Positions 45,121 through 54,146 of a DNA stretch of 56,788 bases are shown here, piece by piece (within the stretch, counting starts at the first letter, position 1; every line of letters starts with the position of its first letter). The DNA is from Sphingomonadales bacterium. GTDB taxonomy: Bacteria; Bacteroidota; Bacteroidia; Chitinophagales; Chitinophagaceae. The notes under the pieces were generated by a model. That model did no database searches. It was not told the DNA's origin and saw only the letters and a list, made by a program, of their open reading frames with translations. The DNA is taken from positions 1-56,788 of the forward strand of contig VHAT01000014.1 of assembly GCA_016872195.1 (NCBI GenBank), given 5' to 3'. Position numbers and translations under genes: made by a program.

Positions 45121-47820
45121 ATGGCAAAAAATTTACTGATCGTTGAGAGCCCGGCCAAAGCCAAGACCATTGAAAAGATCCTGGGAAAGGAATTTCAGGT
45201 AAAAAGCTGTTTTGGCCATATTCGGGACCTCGAGAAAGCCTCGATGGGGATTGACCTGGAGAAAAATTTTGAGCCACGCTATATCGTTTCTCCCGACAAG
45301 GAGAAAGTGGTTAGTGATTTAAAAAGCCTGGCCAAGAAATCGGAAGAGGTCTGGTTGGCTACCGATGAGGACCGCGAAGGCGAAGCCATCAGTTGGCATC
45401 TTTGCGAAGTACTGGGGTTGGATCCGGCCAAGACCAAACGAATCGTTTTTCATGAGATCACCAAGCCAGCCATTCAAGCAGCGGTAAAAAAACCCAGAAA
45501 GGTCAATATGGACTTGGTGATGGCTCAACAAGCCCGCCGCATTCTGGACCGCATTGTCGGATTCGAATTAAGCCCTGTGTTATGGCGTAAAATGAGCATG
45601 AGAGGTAATCTCAGTGCCGGTCGCGTACAAAGTGTGGCTGTTCGCCTGATCGCGGAAAGAGAAAGAGAGATCTACGCTTTTACACCCGTTAGTCAATTTA
45701 AGATAGAGGCTTTATTTGCCGATAAAGACACGGAGGGAAGAGTAATTCATTTTTCAGCGGAAGGAAAAAAACAAGCAACGGCACAAAGTGCAGAAGCCTT
45801 TTTGAAAACCTGTGTCGGTGCCACCTATACGGTAAACGACATACAAGTAAAACCCGGCAAACGATCTCCCGCTCCTCCCTTTACCACCTCTACCCTACAG
45901 CAAGAGGCCTCCCGCAAGCTGGGATATGGGGTATCGCGCACCATGCAGATCGCACAAAAGCTATACGAGAACGGATATATCACGTATATGCGTACCGATA
46001 GTGTCAATTTAAGTAACACGGCCTTGGCGGACATTACCGATACAGTAGAAAAGATGTATGGCAAAAAATATCACCAGTTCAGAAAGTACCGCAATAAGAA
46101 TGAGTCAGCGCAAGAAGCCCACGAAGCGATCCGCCCTACCTACATGAGCACGGCTACTATCAAAGAGGCCGAATGGGCCAGACTCTATGAACTGATCTGG
46201 AAAAGGACCATGGCCTCGCAAATGGCCGATGCCGAACTAGAAAAGACGACCGTTAAGATCTTGATCTCTACCAACGGAGAGGAACTTACGGCCGCCGGCG
46301 AAGTATTGAAATTTGAAGGATTTCTAAAAGTATATCTGGAAGGCCGAGACGAAGAGGACGGCGAAGAGGAAAACGAAGGGATGTTGCCGCCATTGCAATT
46401 AAAACAGCGCGTAACGCTCAATACCATGAAGGCCATCGAGCGGTTCAGTCGTCCCCAACCCCGCTACACCGAGGCTTCACTGGTAAAAAAATTAGAAGAG
46501 CTGGGTATCGGCCGCCCTTCGACCTATGCCCCCACGATCTCAACGGTGCTTAAAAGAGGGTATGTAGAGAAGCGAGATAAAGAGGGAATCCGAAGAACAT
46601 ACAGCGTATTTGAATTAAAGAAGGATAAGATCATCGCCGTAACCGAAGAAGAGAATACTGGTGCTGAAAAATCAAAATTATTTCCAAGCGATCTGGGTTT
46701 GGTGGTCACCGACTTTTTATTACAATATTTTGATGATGTAATGGATTATGGCTTTACTGCCAAGATCGAAAATGAATTTGATGAGGTAGCCAGCGGCAAG
46801 ATGAAGTGGAACCAGATGATCAAGGATTTTTACAAGCCCTTTAAAAAGGATGTAGACAATACCATCGAAAAGGCGGATCGGATTAAGGGAGAACGTGATT
46901 TGGGCACTGACCCTGCCTCTGGCAAAGCCGTGGTAGCCCGCATGGGGCGCTATGGGGCCATGATACAGATCGGCCAAGCCGATGACGAAGAAAAACCTCG
47001 CTTTGCAAAAATCCCCACAGGGCAAAGCATCGAGACCATCACCTACGAAGAGGCGATGGCCCTCTTTGGTGCGCAAGGACCCATGGGGCAATACGAAGAA
47101 AAAGATGTGTCCGTAAACGTAGGGCGCTTTGGTCCCTATGTAAAATGGGGCGAGGAATTTATTTCGTTGCCCAAAGGAACCGATTTGGGGACGGTCGATC
47201 TGCAACGAGCCATTGCGCAGATCAAAGAGAAACAAAAGGCGGACGCACCCGTAGGTACATTTCAAGACAAACCGATCACAAAAGGAGCCGGTCGGTTCGG
47301 TCCCTATATCAAATGGGATGGATTATTTATTAATGTACCCAAGCGATACAATTTTGCTGCGCTAACGCCGGCAGAAATGAAAGAACTAATTGAAGCCAAG
47401 ATCAAAAAAGAGGAGAATCGCTATATTCAACGCTGGCCCGAACTTAACCTTGCTCTCGAAAACGGCCGCTGGGGTCCCCTGATCCGTTTTGGGAAAAAAC
47501 AACTCTATCTCCCTAAGAAAGCCGACGGATCACGCTATAGCGCCGAAGAGGGAGCTGGCTTTACGCTCGATCAGGTCAAGGATTTTGTAGAACAGCAAAT
47601 ACCAGGAGCCTTCTCTAAAAAAGGCAAAAAAGCGCCTGCCAAAAAATCGAGTGGCATAAAAAAAGCAGTGGCCCCCAAAACAAAGTCCGGTACGAAGAAA
47701 CCAGGTGGTTCCACAAAAGAGACGGAAAAGAAATCCGCTGCAAAAAAAAGCGGTCCCAAAAAAGCCAGCCCTACAAAGACCCCATCAAAATCCAATAAAG
47801 GAAAGACGGGAAAGAAATAG
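45121..47820 (+). CDS. topA: DNA topoisomerase I
   Basis: A type IA topoisomerase that relaxes negative supercoils. The TOPRIM domain has E9 (VESPAK) and the DxDxE set D82, D84, E86 (ATDEDREGEA); the catalytic tyrosine is Y289 in TYMRTDS. The C-terminal part carries repeats of the GRFGPYVKWGEEF kind (near 663, 717 and 769) in place of zinc fingers, followed by a Lys/Ala/Pro/Ser-rich tail of about 70 residues from about 832. Total 899 residues. A methyltransferase gene follows by 2 nt. Confidence 0.97.
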   Translation: MAKNLLIVESPAKAKTIEKILGKEFQVKSCFGHIRDLEKASMGIDLEKNFEPRYIVSPDKEKVVSDLKSLAKKSEEVWLATDEDREGEAISWHLCEVLGLDPAKTKRIVFHEITKPAIQAAVKKPRKVNMDLVMAQQARRILDRIVGFELSPVLWRKMSMRGNLSAGRVQSVAVRLIAEREREIYAFTPVSQFKIEALFADKDTEGRVIHFSAEGKKQATAQSAEAFLKTCVGATYTVNDIQVKPGKRSPAPPFTTSTLQQEASRKLGYGVSRTMQIAQKLYENGYITYMRTDSVNLSNTALADITDTVEKMYGKKYHQFRKYRNKNESAQEAHEAIRPTYMSTATIKEAEWARLYELIWKRTMASQMADAELEKTTVKILISTNGEELTAAGEVLKFEGFLKVYLEGRDEEDGEEENEGMLPPLQLKQRVTLNTMKAIERFSRPQPRYTEASLVKKLEELGIGRPSTYAPTISTVLKRGYVEKRDKEGIRRTYSVFELKKDKIIAVTEEENTGAEKSKLFPSDLGLVVTDFLLQYFDDVMDYGFTAKIENEFDEVASGKMKWNQMIKDFYKPFKKDVDNTIEKADRIKGERDLGTDPASGKAVVARMGRYGAMIQIGQADDEEKPRFAKIPTGQSIETITYEEAMALFGAQGPMGQYEEKDVSVNVGRFGPYVKWGEEFISLPKGTDLGTVDLQRAIAQIKEKQKADAPVGTFQDKPITKGAGRFGPYIKWDGLFINVPKRYNFAALTPAEMKELIEAKIKKEENRYIQRWPELNLALENGRWGPLIRFGKKQLYLPKKADGSRYSAEEGAGFTLDQVKDFVEQQIPGAFSKKGKKAPAKKSSGIKKAVAPKTKSGTKKPGGSTKETEKKSAAKKSGPKKASPTKTPSKSNKGKTGKK

Positions 47821-47822
47821 TC

Positions 47823-48569
47823 ATGAAGCGTGCTTATTGGGAACATATGGCCCAGCGTTACAACGAGGAGATCTTTGATGTTCGCCGCCAAGATAAAAAA
47901 GCACTCATTGCTAAGGCTATAAAAAAATATGCTCGTCCTTCTTCTCGGATCATCGATATTGGGTGCGCGATCGGCAAATGGTTTCCGGTACTCTCCCCTC
48001 TTTGCAAAGAAGTGATCGCGCTGGATATTTCGGCAGCCAATTTGGCGATAGCAAAGAAGACCTATGCTCGTTTTACCAATATTTCGTATTGGCAACGCGA
48101 TATGAGCAAAAAGGCTATCAAATTACCCGTTGGTGATTTGGGCATTTGTATTAACGCGATCCTTACGCCTGACCCAAAAGATCGAAAGACATTCTTTACA
48201 AATCTGTCTCGTTGTATAGCGCCTAAGGGAAAATTGATCGTTACGGTCCCCTCCATGGAGTCCTATCTTTTATCCAGAAGGATCCAAAACGAATTTAAGA
48301 TCGATCGGCCGGCATTTCCAACCTTATCGAACCCGCAAAAAGGATTGCGGCTGTGGAATAATCTTTTACAAGGTGTTTGCGATATCGATGACGTGGCACA
48401 TAAACATTTTTTAGCCGAAGAATTGGATCTGCTTTTTGACCGTGCTGGCTTTACGCCCCTACGGCTCGAAAAGATAGAGTATGGCTGGAAAACTGAATTC
48501 AACCAACCGCCCCGATGGCTGCGCGCCCCCTATCCCTGGGACTGGATGATGATCGCCGAAAGAAAATAA
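47823..48569 (+). CDS. Class I SAM-dependent methyltransferase
   Basis: A 248-residue protein with the SAM-binding motif IIDIGCAIGKWFPVL near 43-57, VIALDISAANL and a post-motif region GKLIVTVPS. The target (small molecule, lipid or protein) cannot be told. It starts 2 nt after the topA stop and is probably co-transcribed, but no common function is obvious. Confidence 0.82.
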   Translation: MKRAYWEHMAQRYNEEIFDVRRQDKKALIAKAIKKYARPSSRIIDIGCAIGKWFPVLSPLCKEVIALDISAANLAIAKKTYARFTNISYWQRDMSKKAIKLPVGDLGICINAILTPDPKDRKTFFTNLSRCIAPKGKLIVTVPSMESYLLSRRIQNEFKIDRPAFPTLSNPQKGLRLWNNLLQGVCDIDDVAHKHFLAEELDLLFDRAGFTPLRLEKIEYGWKTEFNQPPRWLRAPYPWDWMMIAERK

Positions 48570-48636
48570 CCCTTTTTAAGACCTGTGGAAAAGTTTGTGT
48601 TGTTGATACAAGCAGCAGTCATGATATTGTGTGTAG

Positions 48637-49512
48637 ATGCAAACAGAAAAAGAGATATCGGCCCTTTTCAGCTTAATGGATGATCCGGATGAAGAAGTCT
48701 ATGGCGTTGTTTCAAAACGCATTGCCGACTATGGACGTACGATCATTCCTAGCCTGGAGCATCTTTGGGAGACCACGCCCAACGAACAGGTGCAACAACG
48801 AATCGAATCGCTGATACACCGCTTACAAATTCAGGACCTTCAGCAAGACCTACTGTCTTGGAAAACGGCGGCACAACCGGATCTGTTGGCCGGGGCATTG
48901 CTTTGTACAAGGTTTCAGTACCCCGACTTGACCATAGCACCTGTCTTGGCGGAGCTCGAAAAACTCAAACGTAATGTTTGGCTCGAGTTGAATAATTACC
49001 TGACCCCATTGGAACAGATCAATGTACTGACCAGTATTCTTTTTAGCTATTACGGTTTAAAGGGCAAAGCAAAGGACTATACTCGCCCGGAGGAGTTCCT
49101 CCTACAAACGGTACTCTCTGCCAAAAAGGGTAATGGCTTTGGCAATGGGATCATTTACCTGCTGCTTTGTGAAGGACTGGATATTCCTATCAAACCCATA
49201 AGGATACCCGGTCAATTTATTTTGGCTTATTTTAAACCGGTAGTACAGGCGATAGGATCACAAGAAAAAATAACGGAAAAGATCGAATATTTTATTGAGC
49301 CCAGCAGTGGACAAGTATTCACTAAAAAAGAAGTAGACGGGTATTTTAAAAAAATGGATTTGGCGCCCGAGCCGATCTACTTTACCCCTCTTAATAATAT
49401 GGAGACGATCGCCTTGCTAATGACCGAGCTGGCCAATTGCTTTGACAGCGAATCAGATCGATATAAAAAAGAGGAGTTGCTCGAACTGGCAAGATCGCTG
49501 ACTGAAAACTAG
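48637..49512 (+). CDS. SirB1-like transglutaminase-fold protein
   Basis: A 291-residue protein. The middle (about 115-235) resembles the Transglut_core2/SirB1 domain: NNYLTPLEQINVL, KKGNGFGNGIIYLLLCEGLDI and IRIPGQFILAYF, followed by YFIEPSSGQVFT. The first 60 residues resemble a HEAT-like repeat (LMDDPDEEVYGVVSKRI). SirB1 proteins have no settled function; catalytic residues are not clearly conserved here. The call rests on domain pattern only. Confidence 0.65.
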   Translation: MQTEKEISALFSLMDDPDEEVYGVVSKRIADYGRTIIPSLEHLWETTPNEQVQQRIESLIHRLQIQDLQQDLLSWKTAAQPDLLAGALLCTRFQYPDLTIAPVLAELEKLKRNVWLELNNYLTPLEQINVLTSILFSYYGLKGKAKDYTRPEEFLLQTVLSAKKGNGFGNGIIYLLLCEGLDIPIKPIRIPGQFILAYFKPVVQAIGSQEKITEKIEYFIEPSSGQVFTKKEVDGYFKKMDLAPEPIYFTPLNNMETIALLMTELANCFDSESDRYKKEELLELARSLTEN

Positions 49513-49534
49513 CGACCTCTCAAAACATAATGAA

Positions 49535-49548
49535 CGGTGTCAACACCG
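49535..49548. terminator. Small hairpin between convergent genes
   Basis: CGGTG and CACCG close a TCAA loop between the SirB1-like gene and the convergent oxidoreductase gene. There is no T run, so termination is only suggested by position. Confidence 0.3.
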
Positions 49549-49563
49549 AACTCCGAAACCAGA

Positions 49564-50997
49564 TCATAGAGCCGGCAATTCCCAACCCGGACGATAGTTT
49601 CCTTTTACGAATGCATTGGCCTCGTCGAAATTGGTAACCTTCATCTCCTTTGCATTCCATAGCAATTTTTTACGGCCCAGGTATTTATCATCCCATCCTT
49701 TTAGAGTAGGATTCTTTAGCAGCCAACTTCGTATGGCCAGATTACCCATTAAAATGCTCTCGGTAAAAGGTCCTGCGTACGAAAATGGCGAACTGGTAAC
49801 ACCCTTATCGTATCCTGCTATACAAGCATTGACCCATTGCAGATAATGTCCCTCGGTAACCCTAGGAAGATACGGGGCAGGCAAGGTTTTCTCTTTCATT
49901 AAGCGGGTGGGAAGCAACCGAGGATTGGCCCCATAACAATCGATGAGCATTTTTCCTTTGGTACCGACGAGCAAAACCCCGCCATCCCAATTACCGAAAG
50001 CCTCCTCAGGACCTAACTCCTCTGGCCTGGGGGGTAATAGTCCACCATCATACCAAGAGACCTTGATACTACCCTTACCATCGGTACGAGGGTGATTCAA
50101 ATGTATAATAGAGGCGGGCGGGCAGGCTTCGCTATTCTGTGAATCGTTCCACATTTCTTTCCATACAGTAGCCACGCTACACTCTGCAGAATCCGGATAC
50201 GAGATGGGCAGTATTCGATAAACGGGGTCCAAAATATGACAGGCCATATCACCAAGTGCACCGGTTCCAAAGGACCACCATCCTCTCCAATTGAAAGGTA
50301 GATAAGCGGGATGATATGGAATTTGCTTTGCGGGACCCAACCAGAGATCCCAATCTAGTTCTGAAGGAATAGAAAAATCTCCCGAAGGACTAGCTTGTCC
50401 TTGGGGCCAAACCGGGCGATTGGTCCAGGCATGGGCTTCGGTTACCTCGCCTATCAGACCCGCCTCGTACATTTCCCTGGCCTTTCTAACGCCTTCACCC
50501 GAGCCTCCCTGGTTACCCATTTGGGTAACAACACGATATTTTTTGGCAGCCTCAGCCAACAAACGGGCCTCGTAAATACTATGTGTAAGTGGCTTTTGGG
50601 TATACACATGCTTTCCCAATTGCATGGCCGCCATGGTGGCAACAGCATGTGTATGATCAGGGGTTGAAATGCTGCAGGCATCGATCAGATTCTTTTCTTT
50701 GTCCAACATGACCCTGAAATCGCGATAGTAATTGGCCTGCGAATATTTCTTTCTCCCCACCGCAGCCTGACGATCATCTACATCACAAAGGGCGACGATA
50801 TTGACGAATGGACTTTTTGCAAAAGAGGCAATATCACTTTCTCCCTTTCCGCCTACCCCAATAGCTGCAATGTTTAGCTTATCGCTGGGCGCTACAAATC
50901 CTCTACCCAAAACATGTCGGGGAACAATAAAAAATCCGGCGGCCGTAAGGGCCGATTGTTGCAAGAATTTTCTGCGAGGCAGGGAAGATGAAGACAT
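49564..50997 (-). CDS. Tat-exported Gfo/Idh/MocA family oxidoreductase
   Basis: A 477-residue NAD(P)-dependent oxidoreductase with a twin-arginine signal (PRRKFLQQSALTAAGFFI at the N-terminus), so it is folded before export to the periplasm. The Rossmann motif IAAIGVGGKGESD, ALCDVDD and the KPLTHS motif (EKP-type, here TQKPL) follow. Sugar or sugar-alcohol substrates are usual for the family; the substrate is not known. It lies 55 nt downstream of cdd. Confidence 0.88.
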   Translation of the reverse strand: MSSSSLPRRKFLQQSALTAAGFFIVPRHVLGRGFVAPSDKLNIAAIGVGGKGESDIASFAKSPFVNIVALCDVDDRQAAVGRKKYSQANYYRDFRVMLDKEKNLIDACSISTPDHTHAVATMAAMQLGKHVYTQKPLTHSIYEARLLAEAAKKYRVVTQMGNQGGSGEGVRKAREMYEAGLIGEVTEAHAWTNRPVWPQGQASPSGDFSIPSELDWDLWLGPAKQIPYHPAYLPFNWRGWWSFGTGALGDMACHILDPVYRILPISYPDSAECSVATVWKEMWNDSQNSEACPPASIIHLNHPRTDGKGSIKVSWYDGGLLPPRPEELGPEEAFGNWDGGVLLVGTKGKMLIDCYGANPRLLPTRLMKEKTLPAPYLPRVTEGHYLQWVNACIAGYDKGVTSSPFSYAGPFTESILMGNLAIRSWLLKNPTLKGWDDKYLGRKKLLWNAKEMKVTNFDEANAFVKGNYRPGWELPAL

Positions 50998-51052
50998 AAA
51001 GCAATCTGATTTAAGCTGGTTAAATGTACTGCATTATGTCAAAGAAATAAAG

Positions 51053-51538
51053 CTAATCTGTGCCCAGTTCGTGTGGACTAAAAGTAAAGGGTAAGAGTAA
51101 TTTGGCACTATCAATGATCATCACCTGACCGGTCTCACCGCCCAAGATCAAACGAATCGGGGCAGCCGTACGAAATTCGAATTCCACCAGGGCCTGTCGG
51201 CACATGCCACAGGGACTAATGGGCTGATCGCTGGGCCTTTTTTTAGTTCGATAACTGATGGCCATGCTTTTGATCTTTTGCCCGGGGTATTGCATAGCCA
51301 CATTACCCAAGAGGACGCGCTCTGCACAAATACCCACCGGGTAGGAGGCATTTTCTTGGTTGGTCCCAGACACGAGAGCCCCATTTTCCAAAACGGCGAC
51401 AGCACCCACATGAAACCCGGAGTACGGAGCATACGCTACCGAGGTGGTAGCGATCGCTGCACGGAGCAAGGCGGCATCCTGATCTTCTAGCAATTCGATG
51501 CTATCGAACAACTCGTATGAAAATTGAAATTGACCCAT
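51053..51538 (-). CDS. cdd: Cytidine deaminase
   Basis: Converts cytidine and deoxycytidine to uridine forms in pyrimidine salvage. The 161-residue protein has the zinc-site motifs CAERVLL (Cys plus catalytic Glu) and PCGMCRQ (two Cys), with FHVGAVAVLENG before. Length fits the tetrameric type. It follows lepB by 6 nt. Confidence 0.94.
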   Translation of the reverse strand: MGQFQFSYELFDSIELLEDQDAALLRAAIATTSVAYAPYSGFHVGAVAVLENGALVSGTNQENASYPVGICAERVLLGNVAMQYPGQKIKSMAISYRTKKRPSDQPISPCGMCRQALVEFEFRTAAPIRLILGGETGQVMIIDSAKLLLPFTFSPHELGTD

Positions 51539-51544
51539 GCAGAT

Positions 51545-53107
51545 CTAATTGACAAATTTGAATAACCGGTCCCAGCGAGGTCCGTTCTCCCAGCTGAACC
51601 AGATCATCCAGGCTTTTCCAACCACTCTATCTTCGGGAACAAAACCCCAAAAACGAGAATCCTGCGATCCATGTCGGTTATCTCCCATCATCCAGTAATA
51701 GTTCATGATGAAAGTGTACTCACGAGCAGGTTTACCATTTAAGTAGATCTGCCCGTCTTTTCGATACAATTCATTTTTTTCATAAACGCGGATGACGCGC
51801 TCATAGAGGCGATAAGTAGAATCATTGAGCGGAATGGTCTTACCACTTTCGGGTATCCACAAGGGACCAAAATTATCCTTGGTCCATTTAAAATAAGTAG
51901 TGTCTTGCGGATACACATCACCCGAAGTCGTCCCAAGGTCCATATCGTTTACCGCTAAGGGATCGTAGACCTCATCGTCAGGAACAAGGGGGCTTGTTAA
52001 AAACGGTTGTTTACTAAAAGAAGCTACCTTATTGTAAGGAAGATTTATAATATAGCGGCCACTTGCATCCACTCCAAACTCGGTGCTGTTGAACTCTTCT
52101 TTGATGAACTCGGATTCGAGCACAACGGAAGAGGTAAAGCTATAGGTATACTGTGCGTCGGGCGGTGCATCAGAGAGTTCACCCCCAATGAAAACCTGAC
52201 CTTTTCTGATCTCGAGCTTGTCTCCCGCAACAGCTACACAACGTTTAATGTAATGATCGGTCTTATCGGCAGGATGAATGGCCAGGGGGTAATTCTCGGG
52301 ATCAGCTAGTACGATCTTTCTGCCGGCATCGATATCGCCATTACCCAATTGTCTGCAAACATCATAGTAAGGATTCTTGGACTGGTAATCCGGCAGGTTG
52401 ATTACGGTATCGCCTGCAGGAAAATTAAAGACAACGGCATCTCCCCTTTTTACAGGGTTGCTAAACCAACGAATATAGGGCAGCGAACCCCATCGGGTGT
52501 AAGAGGTTTTACTTGACCCGAAGGGAAGATAGTTATGCATAAAGGGAATCGAAAAAGGTGTATTCGGAATGCGGGGGCCATAACTTAGTTTACTCACGAA
52601 CAAATAATCATTGACCAGCAAACTTTTTTCCATAGAACCTGACGGAATCGTATACGCCTCGAATACAAAAGTTCTGATCAGGGTAGCCGCCACAATGGCA
52701 AAGATGGCCGCATCGAACCATTCGCGCCAAGCCGGCTTTTGGTGCTTGCTTACTCCTTGCTTTCCTACGTAAATAGTTTCTGAACGAGTCGCTACCCAAG
52801 GGAAATAAAGGGGCGCCAAGAAAGCTGCCAGTGTATGATCGAGTAAGGAAAAACGATTGAACGCTTTTGCAAATTCAATAAAAATGCCCGGGGTGATGAA
52901 CCATCCGATCACAGGGATAAATTGCCAAAAAACCCAATGCCGGGGACGTCCCGCCAATGATTGCATCAGCCAGGTATTATAAAAAGGAACATAGGCTTTC
53001 CAGGCAGGCAATCCTGCTTTGACAAAAAGTTTGGCAAGACCAGGTGCTGGCAACAGCACCAAAAGAATGGATATAAAGTAAACCGTGAGAAAATGTTGAA
53101 GCGGCAT
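51545..53107 (-). CDS. lepB: Signal peptidase I, with N-terminal membrane extension
   Basis: Cleaves signal peptides from exported proteins at the inner membrane. The catalytic Ser158 is in IPSGSMEKSLL and the general base Lys288 in DHYIKRCVAVAGD; GDNRHGSQDSRFWG and a C-terminal KAWMIWFSW also match. At 520 residues it is long: the first 130 residues add several membrane segments, and the catalytic domain has a roughly 100-residue insert between the lysine box and GDNR. This is common in Bacteroidetes. The gene is separated from pdhB by one nucleotide. Confidence 0.93.
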   Translation of the reverse strand: MPLQHFLTVYFISILLVLLPAPGLAKLFVKAGLPAWKAYVPFYNTWLMQSLAGRPRHWVFWQFIPVIGWFITPGIFIEFAKAFNRFSLLDHTLAAFLAPLYFPWVATRSETIYVGKQGVSKHQKPAWREWFDAAIFAIVAATLIRTFVFEAYTIPSGSMEKSLLVNDYLFVSKLSYGPRIPNTPFSIPFMHNYLPFGSSKTSYTRWGSLPYIRWFSNPVKRGDAVVFNFPAGDTVINLPDYQSKNPYYDVCRQLGNGDIDAGRKIVLADPENYPLAIHPADKTDHYIKRCVAVAGDKLEIRKGQVFIGGELSDAPPDAQYTYSFTSSVVLESEFIKEEFNSTEFGVDASGRYIINLPYNKVASFSKQPFLTSPLVPDDEVYDPLAVNDMDLGTTSGDVYPQDTTYFKWTKDNFGPLWIPESGKTIPLNDSTYRLYERVIRVYEKNELYRKDGQIYLNGKPAREYTFIMNYYWMMGDNRHGSQDSRFWGFVPEDRVVGKAWMIWFSWENGPRWDRLFKFVN

Positions 53108-53108
53108 G

Positions 53109-54104
53109 CTATTTAATTTGATACATTACCTCTTTGACGAGCCGAACGGTTCTGGCAACATCCGGAAGAGCCGCTGCTACCAGATTAGGGGCATAGTGCA
53201 GGGGCGCATCGGCCGCGGTAATGCGACGGATAGGAGCATCCAAATAATCGAATCCTTCTTTTTGAATTCGGTAAGAGATCTCGGAAGAAACAGAGGCATA
53301 GGGCCACTGCTCCTCTACGATCACCAGACGATTTGTCTTTTTTACAGACTCGAGGATGGTGTGCCAATCGAGCGGACGAATGGTTCTGAGATCGATCACC
53401 TCTGCGCTGATCCCCTCTTTCTCCAACTCTTCTGCGGTACCAAGGGCCACTTTCATCATCTTGTTGAAAGAAACAATGGTCACGTCACGACCGGATCTTT
53501 TGACATCGGCCTTTCCAATTTCGATATAATATTCTTCGTCGGGCACATCCGACTTGTCGCCGTACATTACTTCACTTTCCATAAATACAATAGGATCATG
53601 CTCGTAACGCAAGGCTTGTTTCATCAAGCCCTTGGCATCGTAGCCATTACTGGGTGATACGACCTTGATACCAGGAATATTGGCATAAAGAGATTCAAAT
53701 GCGGTAGAGTGCTGCGCTCCCAATTGTCCGGCCGAACCGTTGGGGCCTCTAAATACGATGGGGCAGGTGATCTGCCCACCGCTCATCGCAAGCATTTTCG
53801 AAGCGGTGTTTAGAATTTGATCAAGGGCCAACACCGCAAAGTTCCAGGTCATGAATTCAACAATGGGACGTAACCCGTTTTGAGCAGCCCCTACTCCTAC
53901 GGCCGCAAAGCCCAATTCAGATATGGGGGTATCAATTACTCTTTTGGCGCCAAACTCGGCGAGCATGCCCTGGCTAACCTTGTAGGCGCCATTGTATTCT
54001 GCAACTTCCTCTCCCATCAAAAAGATTCGATCGTCCCTTCTCATCTCTTCCGACATGGCTTCGCGAAGGGCTTCCCGAAAGGCAATTGATCTGGCCATTT
54101 TCAT
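53109..54104 (-). CDS. pdhB: Pyruvate dehydrogenase E1 component, beta subunit
   Basis: Part of the thiamine-diphosphate E1 enzyme that starts pyruvate oxidation to acetyl-CoA. The 331-residue chain has FLMGEEVAEYNGAYKVS, RVIDTPISELGFAAVGVGAA and FRGPNGSAGQLGAQHS, typical of PdhB rather than branched-chain BkdB. The alpha subunit and E2/E3 are not in the window. ATG 54104 or 54098 may be used. It heads the run pdhB-lepB-cdd. Confidence 0.92.
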   Translation of the reverse strand: MKMARSIAFREALREAMSEEMRRDDRIFLMGEEVAEYNGAYKVSQGMLAEFGAKRVIDTPISELGFAAVGVGAAQNGLRPIVEFMTWNFAVLALDQILNTASKMLAMSGGQITCPIVFRGPNGSAGQLGAQHSTAFESLYANIPGIKVVSPSNGYDAKGLMKQALRYEHDPIVFMESEVMYGDKSDVPDEEYYIEIGKADVKRSGRDVTIVSFNKMMKVALGTAEELEKEGISAEVIDLRTIRPLDWHTILESVKKTNRLVIVEEQWPYASVSSEISYRIQKEGFDYLDAPIRRITAADAPLHYAPNLVAAALPDVARTVRLVKEVMYQIK

Positions 54105-54120
54105 TAGGTTTTATGCTTGG

Positions 54121-54128
54121 CAAAATTA
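54121..54128 (-). promoter_or_regulatory. Candidate -7 promoter box of pdhB
   Basis: The minus strand reads TAATTTTG, a perfect TAnnTTTG box, 16 nt before ATG 54104. The divergent arginase gene starts at 54147, so both promoters share about 40 bp. Confidence 0.45.
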
Positions 54129-54146
54129 AGCTAATTTTACTATCTT

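Noticed and set aside
46720-47265. Minus-strand open frame of 181 codons inside topA
   Set aside because: Antisense to the well-conserved C-terminal repeats of topoisomerase I; no independent support.
48749-48974. Short open frames on both strands inside the SirB1-like gene
   Set aside because: They overlap a continuous 291-codon gene and look like random open frames in GC-rich codons.
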